A program made the position numbers and the translations under genes. A DNA stretch of 64,000 nucleotides from Rehmannia glutinosa (lineage: Eukaryota > Streptophyta > Magnoliopsida > Lamiales > Orobanchaceae): NCBI GenBank assembly GCA_016081115.2, contig CM071931.1, forward strand, positions 13,648,284-13,712,283, given 5' to 3'. The notes below the pieces were generated by a model, which worked only from the letters and a program-made list of their open reading frames with translations, ran no database searches and was not told the origin of the DNA. This document shows positions 45,687-58,100 of this stretch, one piece after another (within the stretch, counting starts at the first letter, position 1; each line of letters opens with the position of its first letter).

Positions 45687-47571
45687 TTGTTGCGAAACCG
45701 AGAAATCGGGCTAAAGGATTTCTCATGATGGAATACTCTCACACATACTCAGAGAAAGTCACCATGTTCTATGTGAACGTTGAGGTTCACGATGTGGAGA
45801 TTAGGTCCTCAGTCCACATCAAGGAGATTAAGATTACTGCTGTGGATCTCGCTAAACACTGCTACTTGCCTTCAATGGGAATGAATGATATTTCTGAGAA
45901 AGATGTTAACCTGGCTGCGGCGTGGAAGGAGATTGCCAAGTAAGAGTCAGCTACTAAGGTTGTTCACACAGCCAAGAAGTCATTAATCAAGGATGACTAC
46001 CATAAGCTGATGGACATTGTGTCCAAATGCGTAGATATGAAGTTTGGCGACTTCAATCACCGTCTCAGACGGTTGATGGTAATGGTTGTGATCTTGGAGG
46101 AGAAAAAGGTGAACTGGGCTGAGTTCATCTTCAGCAGAATCTTTCAAAACGTCATGAACATGACCATAAAAGATGATGGTCTATTCTTGAGTTCGCTGGG
46201 ATATGGCCTGGTTACTGGCCATATGATGGAGGTGAAAGGGATTCCGCTAAGGCAAGGGAAGCCATTCCATGTCAACAAGAAAATGTTTAAAGCTAACCTC
46301 TCTGGAGCTCAGAGGCAAGCTCATGCTCGAATGACTGACACCAGCGAAGGTGAGTCAGCTGAATCCCCAAGGACACTACTGCAACCGCCCTCTCCTCTCC
46401 GGCCCATTCAAAAGAATAAGAGAGCTACTGCAGCTAAAGCACCTGCCCCTGCAGCCGTCTTAGATAAAGCACCTGCCCATGCAGCCATCCCTGAACCGTC
46501 CCCTGCCCCAGCATCCGAGACTGATAAGGAACCTCTAATACCTTCTCCAGTCATGAAAAAGAGGCGTACTGCTGCACTTAGAAAGACAGTTGCGTCCAAG
46601 AAGCAACAAACAGAAGAAAAGGTTTTTACATTCGATGAGCCTGAAGATGTGGAACCAGAAGTCCCTCTGGTTCCAACCAAGAGAAGAAGACTTTTTAAGA
46701 AGTCAGAGCTTGAGAAGCCAGCTGAATCTGGCACTCAATCGGAGACTGCTGAAGCTCAGGAGGAGAAGTCTCAAGAAGTTGCAGGTGGTGAAGTGATCAC
46801 CACAGAAATCGAGAAGACTGCTAATCTGGATCAGCAGAATGTACAAGAGACAATTTCAAGACACAATCAAGAACAAGGAGCGGTGACCACGGTGATCGAT
46901 CACCAAGAGTTAGGCTGCTCGGCCCTCTCAGACTAATGCGCGAACACCTGAGGAGGAACATGCTCCACTTGCATCTATGCAAGAGGAAGAAGGAGATAAT
47001 GATGATCTTGTGATGTTATCCTGCATATCCAGAGATTAGAGAAAGGTTGCAGATATGGAGATCGTGGAAACTAAGTGAAGCCAGATCCCAGTTTCAACAA
47101 CCTAAATTCATTGAGGAGGAAGAATACCTCCTATCCTTTTTGGGAGTTGATGTGCGCTCTGCACTGGATGATGATAGTTGTGCAGATATGTTGAATGCAA
47201 TCAAGGAGGATGCAAAGATTAAGGAAGCTAAAAAGGCAAAGGCTATTGCTGAATCGCAAAGGCCTCATTCTTGCCCATTCAAAGATGCACCTGAGCATGC
47301 ATTGGAATCAGCTGACAACAATGACAGTGATATATAGGATATCGACCCTACTGTTGTAGCCGAGAAAGCTGAATTCCAGCAAGCCATAAGAGAATCAAAA
47401 GAGATGCACGAGGAGCGTATGCTAGAGGGTCCCAAAGAGTCTTCTCAAATCTCTCCTAGCCCTGATATGATGGATGTGGTGTGAACCATTGATGCCACCA
47501 CATCACCTGTGAACTCTGGAAACAGTTCCAGGAAAATTGGCGATGAAGCTAAGGAAGGTGATGAAGCGGGC
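45628..47571 (+). pseudogene. Old Sirevirus-like env-like extra ORF, part 1
   Basis: This region lies downstream of pol in an older copy of the same family as 47,572-60,997. The product is rich in Lys, Glu, Pro and Ala, with FHVNKKMFKANLSG and DTSEGES blocks that recur in the younger copy, and basic clusters such as KKRRTAALRK and TKRRRLFKK. Single stops occur near 45,941 and 46,936. No enzymatic domain is recognised. The element is interrupted at 47,571 by the younger insertion, after the 5-bp target CGGGC, and resumes at 61,003. What it does is not known; the env-like label is positional and follows usage for Sireviruses. Confidence 0.65.
45631..45696. mobile_element. Poly(A) micro-insertion with 17-bp target duplication
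   Basis: AAAAAGATTGTTGCGAA at 45631-45647 is repeated at 45680-45696. Between them are seven bases (CTTTCTC) and an A-run. This is the signature of an extremely 5'-truncated LINE- or SINE-type insertion into the older Sirevirus copy. Confidence 0.55.
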
Positions 47572-49666
47572 TGTAGGTCCCAAGGGGTGTGAGTGTAAGA
47601 TTTAGAAGGGGGGGGTTGAATAAACCTTACAAACTTTTCGATTTAGTCCTTTTTAAATTTCAGAGTTGATACTACACAGTTGTGTCCTTGGTGGATAGCC
47701 AATTTAGTTAATCAGTAGAGTTAGTCACTCAACGACTGACTCGAGCCGTTGATGATAGAATAACTCACCGTTAAGACTCAATTAGCTCAATCAGCTTTGT
47801 TTTCAATGAAGACTTTACACCCTTAAAATTGATTTAGTAAAGATTTAATACTTGGTTTTAGTACTTAGGGATTATCAAGTGGATAGCAAATTTATCAAGA
47901 GTTAAACAAATAAGATGCGAGGAATTAAAGTCTTTGAAATGTAAATGACACGATAAGATTTTATAGAGGTTCAAGATGGGGTAATTCTTCTACTCCTCTC
48001 TTCTCCAACTCCTGGAGGAATCCACTAAGTATTGATCGAGATACAAAGTGGTAATGTCCGGATACAAGTCTTGATCACGCAATCGACTTGTTCCTTTGGG
48101 ACTCGATCGAGATGCCTTGGTCACGCAATCGGCTTCTCGCGACTCGGCTTCTTCACGGCTCGCGCTTTCTTCTACACGACTTGCTCAAGCTTTTTTGGAT
48201 TTGATCACGAAGCCCTCCAAAAACTCGAGACTGGTTCGACCTTCAACCTTCTTACAATCCACCGCGGAATGTAGACTCCTTTTCTTCAAAAGTTTCCTCT
48301 TCAACTGATTGAAGTTATATTTCCTTCACAGGTAGAGGTGTCAAAACGGGCCGGCGGGGCGGGCCGGCCCGTGGCCCGCCAAAACCCGCCACTTGGCGGG
48401 GCGGGACGGGCCGAGAAAACCTCAACCCAACCCAACCCGCTTTAGGCTGCGGGTTGGGCGGGCCGGCCCGCCAAAAATAAAAAAAAAAAAAATAAAGAAA
48501 ATATTTTTTTATTCATATTATTAATTTTAATGAATTAAATATACTAATGGATAACAAGTACATATTTTATAAAAATATTATATATACTTTTATAAGAGAT
48601 AAAAATATAAAAAATCAATTATCCTATTTTTTTTTGTCTATTTTATCTAATTTTTCATTTTTTTCTTTTTTTTTTTTTTTTTGGTGGGCTAGCCCGCCGG
48701 CCCGCCGACCCAACCCGCCAAGCCCATGCGCCCCGGCGGCTAGCCTGCCCGTTAGGCCCCCGCCTTTGGCGGGCTACTAAATACTTAACCCACCCCCCTA
48801 CCCTAGGTGGGGCGGGGCGGGCCGGCCCGACGGGCCTGGCCCGTTTTGACAGCTCTATTCACATGTGAGTGTTGGATTGATTTCCTTTGTAGTGTAGGCT
48901 TGAGAATTAATCTTGAATGATCTTTGAGAATATTTCGATTACAGTTCAAAAATTAGCTTGAATGTTCGTGGTTCAGGTAATCAAGATCACTTTTCTCAGA
49001 GTCATTCCTCAGCCTTTTATAGTGATCTTTCAAAAATCTGCCCGTTGAAGAGATAGGCTTATTTTTGAAAGTCACTTGTGGTCGTTGGCTTGTCTTGTTG
49101 CAGTCCTTGGAGTTTCCACTTCCTCGTATGAATTGTTCTTCAGCTTTTCAGAGTTCTGACACGGTGTAGTGCTTCCCATTGGTTTATTCCCCTTGCACGC
49201 TTCTGGGACTGAGCACTTCGAGAAAGGTTGCATGGAGGTATTACTTGTTTAAGTAATTCTCTTGATTTTTGTGCAACGGATCTCTTTAAGTTATCTCGAC
49301 TTGTCTGCATTTCCTTGCTTTCCCCAGGTGACTTAGAGTCAGCTTTGAATCATTGGATGACTCTTCTGTCACTTCAATTTGAGACTTGGCTATCTTGAGT
49401 TGACTTGACTGATACTTTACTCACCGCATCTCACCACCTTGATCAAGTTCCCCTTCTTCTCTTCTTTGCCATACTCAGCTGTCTTGCAGCGGAGTCTTCC
49501 TTCTAGTCTCCAGTTGTCTTCTTGCATGTTTAGGCATAGCTGACTTAACTCAGCTTGACCAGCCCTATTAGTTACAATGCAGTTTACAACAAAAAATGGG
49601 GTGCCAACTTCCTATTCTAAGTTTTATATGGCATTCATCAAAATCTAAACAATAAATTTCCCAACA
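47572..49666 (-). repeat. 3' LTR (with hAT MITE inserted)
   Basis: Read on the plus strand it starts TGTAGGTCCCAAGGGG and ends TTTCCCAACA. It is 2,095 bp; without the MITE and its 8-bp duplication it is 1,562 bp, against 1,563 bp for the other LTR. Substitutions and indels against the partner cluster at CAG/CTG, for example CGCAATCGAC here and CGCAGCTGAC there. Confidence 0.92.
48333..48857. mobile_element. Non-autonomous hAT element (MITE)
   Basis: 525 bp with terminal inverted repeats TAGAGGTGTCAAAACGGGCC and, at the other end, TAGAGCTGTCAAAACGGGCC. There is an 8-bp target duplication TTCACAGG (48325-48332) and TTCACATG (48858-48865), one mismatch. The partner LTR at about 60,186-60,200 is the uninterrupted site. 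Ends are very GC-rich with GGCGGGCC-type subterminal repeats, the middle is AT-rich, and there is no transposase. Confidence 0.92.
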
Positions 49667-49680
49667 ATTTCCCCCTTTTT
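49667..49680 (-). other. Polypurine tract of the Sirevirus-like element
   Basis: On the minus strand AAAAAGGGGGAAAT directly precedes the TG of the 3' LTR. It would prime plus-strand synthesis. GATGATGCC-type sequence next to a similar tract also occurs in the older copy at 62,779-62,803. Confidence 0.85.
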
Positions 49681-49999
49681 GATGATGCCAAAACTTAAAA
49701 CATTCAAAAATGTAAATAGCATAGATACATAAAGATAGTGTATTTACAGAGAATGTATGCGTAGAATCAATTCTATTATTGATCATAACATTCTTGTTCT
49801 TTTACACAACTGTTTACAAGGTGTATCAGAGCAGCATTTATGTTTACGCAAAAATAGAATTTACAGATTTATTACAGAAGACTTACATGAAATGTATTTA
49901 CAAAGTAAGATACATAAAGGGGTGGACAACAACACTTCATCTCCTTCGCTGCCTCCTTCTTTCATCTTCTTCAGTTCTGTCATCTTTTGGTCTTCTTCT

Positions 50000-52900
50000 C
50001 TTTTTCTCATCTTCAGCCGCCTTCTTCTTCTTTTCATATGCCTTCCTAGGCGACTTCATCTCTTCTTAGTCTCTCTTGTCTTTCCTCCCATAGCTGAGTT
50101 TGTCTTTTGTTTTCTTCTTCAATTCTTTTCACATACTCGGATTGTTCTTAGCCACTTGCGTTGGCTACTTGGTCAAGACCGGCCCGGTAGATCCCTCATT
50201 TCTTGCCCGGATCTATGTACTCAATGTTTTTGGGCGGAGAGGCCTGGTCCAAACCTTCCTCCACCACGCTTTCTTTCTCTCTACCTCTTCCTCCGGGCGT
50301 GTATTGTACTGGGGTCTTCTTCTTCCTAGGTGAGTGACCGGTGGAGTGACCAAGAGAGTAATCGCTTTGTAGTCTGCTTCTGTCGCCTTCTTCACATAAG
50401 CGTGAGACCCTTTTTCCCAAGACAAGTCCCGTGCTTGAGCCATGGACATGTTTGCGAAGTATCCTTCGGATGCGGCGTTTTAAATTCATCAACGATCTTG
50501 GCTCGATTCCGCATCCGAGATGGCATAAGTGTCTCTGCTCTTTGGAATGCCTCCATGTTGTTTCAAGATATCCATAACTCGGGCATTCATCCTTCCTTCC
50601 ACTTCCTCCATCCCTCGCTTCAATCGTCTTTTCTCTTTTCGACCATAGACACAACAGAGTGTTGGAGTGGCGAGTCACTGGGAGTTTGCTTCGATAATAT
50701 CACCAGACAAGACCTTGTTGGGGGTTTGTGCAATCATTAGGGTGACATCTCCCGATCCTTCCCCCTCAACAGACTTTCCTTTCTTTACTCTTGAGACCTC
50801 CTCAGCTGTCTTTCCCTTTACAACTGCTTCCTCTTTCTCAACGTCTGATCTCTTCAGCGCTTTAAGGTATTCCTCTTCCCCCTATTTGGCATCATCAAAG
50901 GAGAGAGAAACGCCTGGAAACATACTAGCAAGCAGAAAGTCGAGTCTGGCGATAGTCGAGTTCTCGCTTCGAGTCTGCTGCGGAGTATCTTTGCCGCACT
51001 AAACTCGAACGAGTAGCGTTGGATTCACTTTAAGCAACTTCATCTTAGCCATGAGAAGGCTGAATTTTTGATCCATGTTTTCTTCCATACGCATGAGTCC
51101 ATTCTTATTTTGCTCACGCAGTAGCTTGATCTCAACAATGTGAGATTCATGCAAGTGCTCAATGTGTTCTCTCAGCTTTGTCTTTGCATCAGCATTCTCA
51201 GCTCGCCATACCAACAGTTTCTTGAACAATGTTAAAATATCTAGCTTGTTCCACGCGCATTGTTATTTGTTGTTGCCACCACTCCCGATTCGACTATTAT
51301 ACCTCTTAAGTCGCCAGTAAGGTTGGCATCTCTTTATCCGATCTCATGTCCATCGAGGCCTGGTGCCTCTCCATCCGTTCAATTTCAGAAATAATGCTTT
51401 GAACACCTCCCGAACTTGTTGTTCCCTCTGTGGCGGTGATGGCCAAGCGTCAAAATCATAGTCACCGAACAATAGTATCGATGGAATGACAGGATCAGTG
51501 CGTGGGAAGTGCGCGAGATCTCTTTCGACTCTTCGGGAGATCGGGTACCTCCAGAGAGAATGGAAATGATTCTACAAAGGAATCATCACGGGCCACCGGG
51601 ATTTGTTTAATGATGAGTGGTGCGCGTGAAGTTCCTTGTGGAGTCGAACTCCGCCGCGGCCTTGGGAGCCTGCGCAATGGACTCTGTTGGGGTCTCATGT
51701 GAAGTTGACCCGACTTGCCGAGCCTCGCTGTCTCAACAACCTTCGTCGGTCTCACTGGTTTTTCCAATTGAGTTGATGTCCTCGGCCTTATCGGAGCGTC
51801 ATCGGACGATGATGAGATTTCCATGGGTGGCTCATCATCAAAATTGAAAGTTTGACGAGTAGTCTTGAGGTTAGACTTGCTCGTGGTTGGAACATCCTCA
51901 CCGTGAGTCTTTTGGATCACCACGGGGGATGACTCACGGCTTCATCGTCTTCTTCCGATCCCGGAAAGGTTACATCGGGGTTGTCCTGGGAATCGTGAAG
52001 CGCGCTTATCTCCTTTTTCGATGGATCAATGATATCATGAAGGATATTCGTACTCAACTTTCTTTACCCCGGGAAGTCTCAACCTCCCGTTGGCCTTCAT
52101 TACCTCCTGCGCAGTCTCAATCTGCAGCGAGGCCTGACATCCCTTTCGACAGGTCACTGTCTTAGGGCCTTTCTCTGCGTGGCATCCATTGGAGTCTCAA
52201 CCCCATGGATTGCACTTTCATCGCCAGTGTTAACTCCCAAGGCTGTTCCTTCCTCAGTGCCTCGATCGCATCGCAGCGGCGTCATTAGCCTTCGAGCGCT
52301 TGGCACCTCAACCGAGACAGTCTCAATCGTCCGAGCCGTTGATGACAACTCGATGTGTACTTTGTGTTTGTTCCTTCTCCACTTCGCCTCCTAGATTCGT
52401 TGTGGAGTCATCTGCAAAGATCCTCCGACCTTGCTGCAGGTGGAAGGAGTTTCCCCTCACCGGGCGCACCACCGAGTGACTTGGAATGGGGTCACTCGTC
52501 TCCAAACTCCCGGCTGTTTCTCTTTGAGTTTTTCACCGTTGGGGCGGTGGTGAGACACCTTCATTCAGGGTTGGCTCGATTGGGGTCCCCATTAACCTGG
52601 TTTCATCGCCATTTCCCTTAGTTCATTCTTCCGTGAGTGAGTGGGAAGTGGTGGCAAAGAACAACATGGCAATATGTTGCACCACTCCCATTGGGTCTAT
52701 CTCCGGCTATGTTTTTGGAGGACTCTCCTGGTCCCTCCATCATTCTTTGCTCATGAAGGATTCTCGATTCGTGCATTGCTTGCTTTGTATTTGCAACTCT
52801 TCTCGTGGGCGCAAAGAACAGGGTCCGGATCCTCATCGCTCTCGATAGGGCGTCATGGAGAGAATGTGTATGTTCGTGGTGCCGGTGATAGGGCGAGATC

Positions 52901-54582
52901 TTTGGCCTTCTCACGTGCCTCGCCTTCCTCTACCTGTCTCTCCTTCTACTTGTCCTTGAAGATCTGCAAGATATCCGTTTTTCTTCATCCAGATCTTGGA
53001 CCACAAAGTGATCACTCCAAGAAAATTCATCGCTTCCTCTTCTTCTTCGATAAACTCAAGCCGTTGGAACTATTACCTGGATCGACTTAACTTCCACTTC
53101 CTCCACATCATGAGGCGATTTTGGATGTCCGGATAAGGTGGGGATATGATCATCACATCATCATCTCTATCGAACTTCTTCTTCTTGTCCCTCATTCTCG
53201 TGGATAGAAGGTAGCAAGCTTTGGTGCTCCATTTTATCACCGCGTCTGTTTGTAGGAGGGGATATGATCCTGTCAACAAAGCGAGTTAGATTTCTCGATT
53301 ACTTCTTGTGTCTCACTTGCTCGAACTACAGTGGGTCTTGATTTGCCTCGATGATCGCCTTCAAAGACTTGGTCGTTTCATCAATAATTTACGAGACTTT
53401 ACTTTTCCAAATTGTCTCCCAGATCTGTTTTGAGTGGTGACTCAACCGGTTTCTCAAGTTCGAATGCTTGGAGATTCTTCTTCTTCTCCTAGTTTGTACC
53501 GAGGGATTTACGTTCGGAGAGAGTTTCTTCCAAGTCTTGGGCGGCGGGGCCGTCTTTGTTGTTTTCTTCGAGGAGCCGGTCGTCTTGGCTTATCGCTTCT
53601 CCTCTTTTTGACGGCCGGAGAAGGTATTTGAGATTCCTTCTCACCCGGCTATTCTTCTTTGGAGACAGGGAGACACACTGCGGGGCGGTGACTCACCGGG
53701 CGGGAGCAGATTTGGTTTTCTTTCTTTGCAGGGGCAACAATTCTCTTAGTAGCCGTGGGCAGCGACTTTCTTCTTTGGTGGAGAGAAACAATCAGTATCT
53801 TCGTGGTCACCGATTCCCCCTCACTTGTATCGCTCTCTTGGCGTAGGCTCTCTTCTGCGCGCCGAGAGAGGTTTGATCTCAACATCCTCTTGTTTACATG
53901 GAACGCCTTTCCATGTCGAAGAGGACTCCTTTCACCTCCATCACCGACCAATCACCAGTCGTATCCCGAGATCCTCCAAATGCTCCATTTTCCTTGAAGG
54001 ATTTGTTTCCTACATTCAGCGCGTCTCCATTGTAGACAAACTCAACCCGTTTACTTGCTTTTTTCAATGATCGCAGCCATGACGATCAATTTTGCTTTGG
54101 ATAGTTGGTCAAAGCCGCCAAATTTGATGTCTATGCATTTGGCAACTATGTCCAACAGTTTGTGGTAGTCCTTCTTCAAAGAACCTCTTGTTGGTTGTAG
54201 ACTATCTTATCAAAGATAGTCGGTCTTGGCTATTTCCTTCCGGCGGCGACCAAATCTACATCGACTTCATTGATTTACGTGCTCCTTCCGCCGTAATGAG
54301 CGGTGTTACGCCAAATCTTTGGCGAGAGATGATGAACTCCTTCCCGTGAACAGAGGATTTGATCTCCTCATCGTGAATTTCAGCGTTCACGTCGAGCGAC
54401 CTCTTCCACATAGGTCATCGGGAGCTCCATCGTCGAAAATGGTTTTAGCCCGGACTTTTCGAGCTCTTGAAAGAATCTTCTTTATGAGGCGTCATCGGAC
54501 CCTGTTTGACCATACCCTTGAAATCCACAAGACCCGTGTGGATTTGCTTCCCTAGCTTGACGAAATCATAAGCTGATGCCAT
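50000..54582 (-). pseudogene. Env-like extra ORF of the younger Sirevirus-like element, frame-broken
   Basis: It starts MASAYDFVKLGKQIHTGLVD at 54582, and the reading continues in several frames to about 50,000. Blocks shared with the older copy include FHVNKRMLRSNL and SDTSEGES (53,950-53,850), a coiled-coil-like stretch near 51,000-51,230 (LREHIEHLHESHIVEIKLLR) and TPVQYT near 50,330. The product is charged and Pro/Ser-rich with no enzyme motif; a coiled coil is likely. The frame is broken many times although the LTRs are young, and CAG/CTG is sparse compared with the older copy. This fits consensus error. Function is unknown. Confidence 0.65.
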
Positions 54583-55135
54583 TTTTCCAGTATTTCACGA
54601 AAAGAACCTTAGAAGTTGACTTGAAGATTGATAGGGTTTTGAGAGAGTTTTGCCTTTGCTTCTGAGAGAGAAATGAACAGTTTTGGTAATATGTGAGAGA
54701 AACGGACGAAAATGGTTTAAGTATGGTTCTTGAAAGGACGTGCGGGTGGTTTTTGAAATGTGATCGAAATCAACGGCTTAGATTTTGCACGCCGATTAGC
54801 ATTTAATGTCTCGAATTTAATGCAACAGCATTTATATCCAATCATAAGCTTGGTGTGCAGGTTTTTCCTGTACACATCATCATTATGCTGACGTCATTCT
54901 TAAAAACATTCCCGCTTAGTAAAAACGACTGCGTTTTTGTCACTTTGCTCATAAATGACTCAGCTTATCCCTTAGCTGATTTAACTCTTCTTCTCACAGT
55001 TCTCATAATGACTCAACTGTCAGCTAATTCGGCGTAGCTGACTTTCCGATACGACTGATTCATTTAGCTGATTTTGAGAATTTAGCCATTTTCCTCTTTT
55101 TGTGTTTCATTGCCTTTCTTTGAGTCTTCTGAGTG
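54583..55135. other. Spacer between pol and the env-like ORF
   Basis: About 550 bp on the minus strand between the RNase H stop and the env-like start. A promoter or internal splice acceptor for the downstream frame would be expected here. None is identifiable by eye. Confidence 0.4.
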
Positions 55136-58100
55136 TCAGCTCAGCTCAATTAACCCTAACTCATGCTTGAGTTCTTCAAATCTTGACTCACATAATGGTT
55201 TTGTGAATATGTCAGCTAACTGTTTATCAATTGAAATATATTCCAAGGTGATGTCTTTCTTTTCAACATGATCTCTTATGAAGTGATATCTGACATCGAT
55301 ATGCTTTGTTCTCGAGTGCAACACAGGTTTTTGAGTGATTGCAATAGCACTTGTATCACACATGATTGGAATTTCCTTTTCTTCAATTTCATAGTCTCTC
55401 ACCTTTGTCTCATCCATAGGATTTGGGCACAACAAATTTGCCGCAGCTATGTATTCTGCTTGTAGAGGTGGCTATTGAATTTTGCTTTTTGCTAAACCAG
55501 AAATTAGTCTGTTTCCAAGCATTTGACATGTGCACGAGGTGCTCTTCCCGTCAACTCTGCATCCAAAGATAGTCGGACTCGAATAGCTAATTAGCTTGAA
55601 TCCACCTTCCTTTGGATACCATAAGCCAACTTCTTGGCTTCCCTTCAAATATCTCAGGATCCTCTTAGCTGCAGTCATATGGCTCTCTTTTGGAGCAGAT
55701 TGAAATCTTGCACATACACCTACATCAAAGGTGATGTCCGCCGTTTTGTGAGATAAAGTAATGATCCAATAAGTGCTCAGATCTTGTTTGATCTACAGGC
55801 TTGCCATCTGCATCCATGTCCATTTTAATCGATGTATTCATTGGTATTTTCACGTAAGACTTCTCTTCCATACCAAATTTCTTCATTAAATCTCTGGTGT
55901 ATTTTATTTGACTTATGAAGGTTCCATCCTTCAGCTGTTTCACTTGGAGTCCAAGGAAGAATGCCAGCTCTCCCATCATGCTCATTTCGAATTTGCTTTG
56001 CATGAGGTTTGAAAATTTTTCACACAGTTCTTTGTTTGTGGATCCAAAAATGATGTCATCCACATATATTTGAACAAGCAGTATGCTCTTCTTGTCTTGA
56101 ATTACGAGCATGTTCTATCTACTTTTCCTTTTGTGAATCCATTCTCGATTAGGAATTGTGACAAAGTATCATACCATGCTCTGGGTGCCTGTTTTAATCC
56201 ATATAGAGCTTTCTCGTTTGTATACCTTATCTCCAAGAGTCTTCGCCCAAATCCTGGAGGTTGTTCAACATACACTTCTTCTTCCAATAAACCATTTAGG
56301 AATGCACTTTTTACATCCATCTCGATATACAATAAAATTCTTGTGAGTGCATAGGCAAGAAACATCCTAATGGCTTCCAATCTTGCTACGAGGGCAAATG
56401 TTTCATCAAAATCTATCCCTTCTTCTTGGCAATATCCTTTGGCTACTAATCTTGCTTTGTTTCTTACCACCGAACCTTCCTCGTTCATCTTGTTCTGAAC
56501 ACCCATTTAGTACCAATGACATTTTGATGGGTGGATCTTTGAACTAACTCCCATACTTTATTTCTTTCAAACTCGATTGACTCTTCTTGCATAGCTTGAA
56601 TCCAATGTGTGTCATCCAATGCTTGTGACACATCTTTGACTCTATTTGTGAGATAAAGCATGTGAACATGGCTTCTTGTTGAGTTCGATCTTGTTTTGAC
56701 ACCTTCTCTTATATCTCCAATGACAAGTTCGGTGGATGGTCTCTCGGCCATCTTACATCGAGTTGAAGTAAGTTAGTTGGATTGATCGTCTTGCTTGGTT
56801 GTGTTGCTTTGATCGCTCTCTCGTTTAGTCAGATTTTCCAGCTATTTTTGAGACTCGGCTATATCATCTTCATCCGAGTTTATAATTCCGGCTTCGACTT
56901 CAGCGTAGGGACTTTTCTCATGGTGGATGATTGACTTATCGGTGACTCTTCAATGTCTTCTCCATTTACATTTGGCTCATCGAATACTACATGAATGGAT
57001 TCTTCGCAACCATAGTCCTCTTGTTGAGTACTCTGTAGGCTTTGCTTTCACCGAGTATCCCAAGAAGATACCTTCATCGACTTTAGCATCAAAAGCCTTT
57101 AGATTGTCTTTGCCATTGTTATGGATGAAGCATTTACATCCAAATATTTTAAAATATGCAACATTTGGTTTTCTCCCCGTCCCAAATCTCATAGGAGTCT
57201 TTGTCACCGTCTTTTATCATGCATCTATTTTGAGTGTAGCATCTTTGTGTTAATTGCTTGACCCAAAATCTTTTAGGTAGCCCCCGCTTCGCTAACATGG
57301 TCCTTGCTTTGCTTCTTTGAGAGTTCTATTCCTTCTTTCTCGCAACTCCATTCTCATTTGTGGAGTCCTTGCTGCAGATAATTCATGACCAATGCCATTT
57401 TCAATACAATATCGAGTTATTATACCATTGACAAACTCGGTTCCTAATCGATCTTATTTTGATAATGGTTTGACTCTTCTCATTTTGAATCCTTTTCATC
57501 ACCGTGGTAGTTTTACGTAGAGTTTCTTCTTCTTACACATGAATATTGTCCATGTATATCTTGAGTAGTCATCTACTACCACCAAGGTATATTTCTTCCC
57601 ACTTATGTTGGTGGTTCAATGGACCAAATAGATCCATGTGTAGCATATGCAATATTCATGTTGAAGATGGACATGCCTTTTCTTTGAATGATGATTTGAT
57701 TTGTTTTCCTTCGACATGCATCACATATACTCTCCTTTTGTATACCGAGTCCGAAGTCCTTCCACAAGATTGCTTCGCAAGCTTGTTAATTGTTTTGAAA
57801 TTCAGGTGACTCAACTTCTTGTGCCACGGCCAACTTGATTCATTGGTTTTGCTCTTTGCTATGACAGTCTTTGGTTTGTTGACCAATCCACTATATGCAT
57901 GTTCTTTTGTCGCATCCTTGCAAAGACAACTTCACTTGATTCTCGTATCCTTGATTTGGCATATACTCATGTTAAATCCAACATTATAGCCCTTGTCACG
58001 AGTTGGTGATACTTAGCGATTGAAATTGAGTCCTTCAACATATGCAACATCTCGTGATTTCTAATCCATTTTTCTTGATGGATCCAATGCCTCTTATTTC

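Noticed and set aside
45611..45943. Lys-rich N-terminus read through the A-run
   Set aside because: The lysine stretch is the poly(A) micro-insertion, not coding sequence of the original frame.
46408..46734. 108-codon minus-strand open frame
   Set aside because: Antisense to the env-like frame of the older Sirevirus copy, which is the supported reading.
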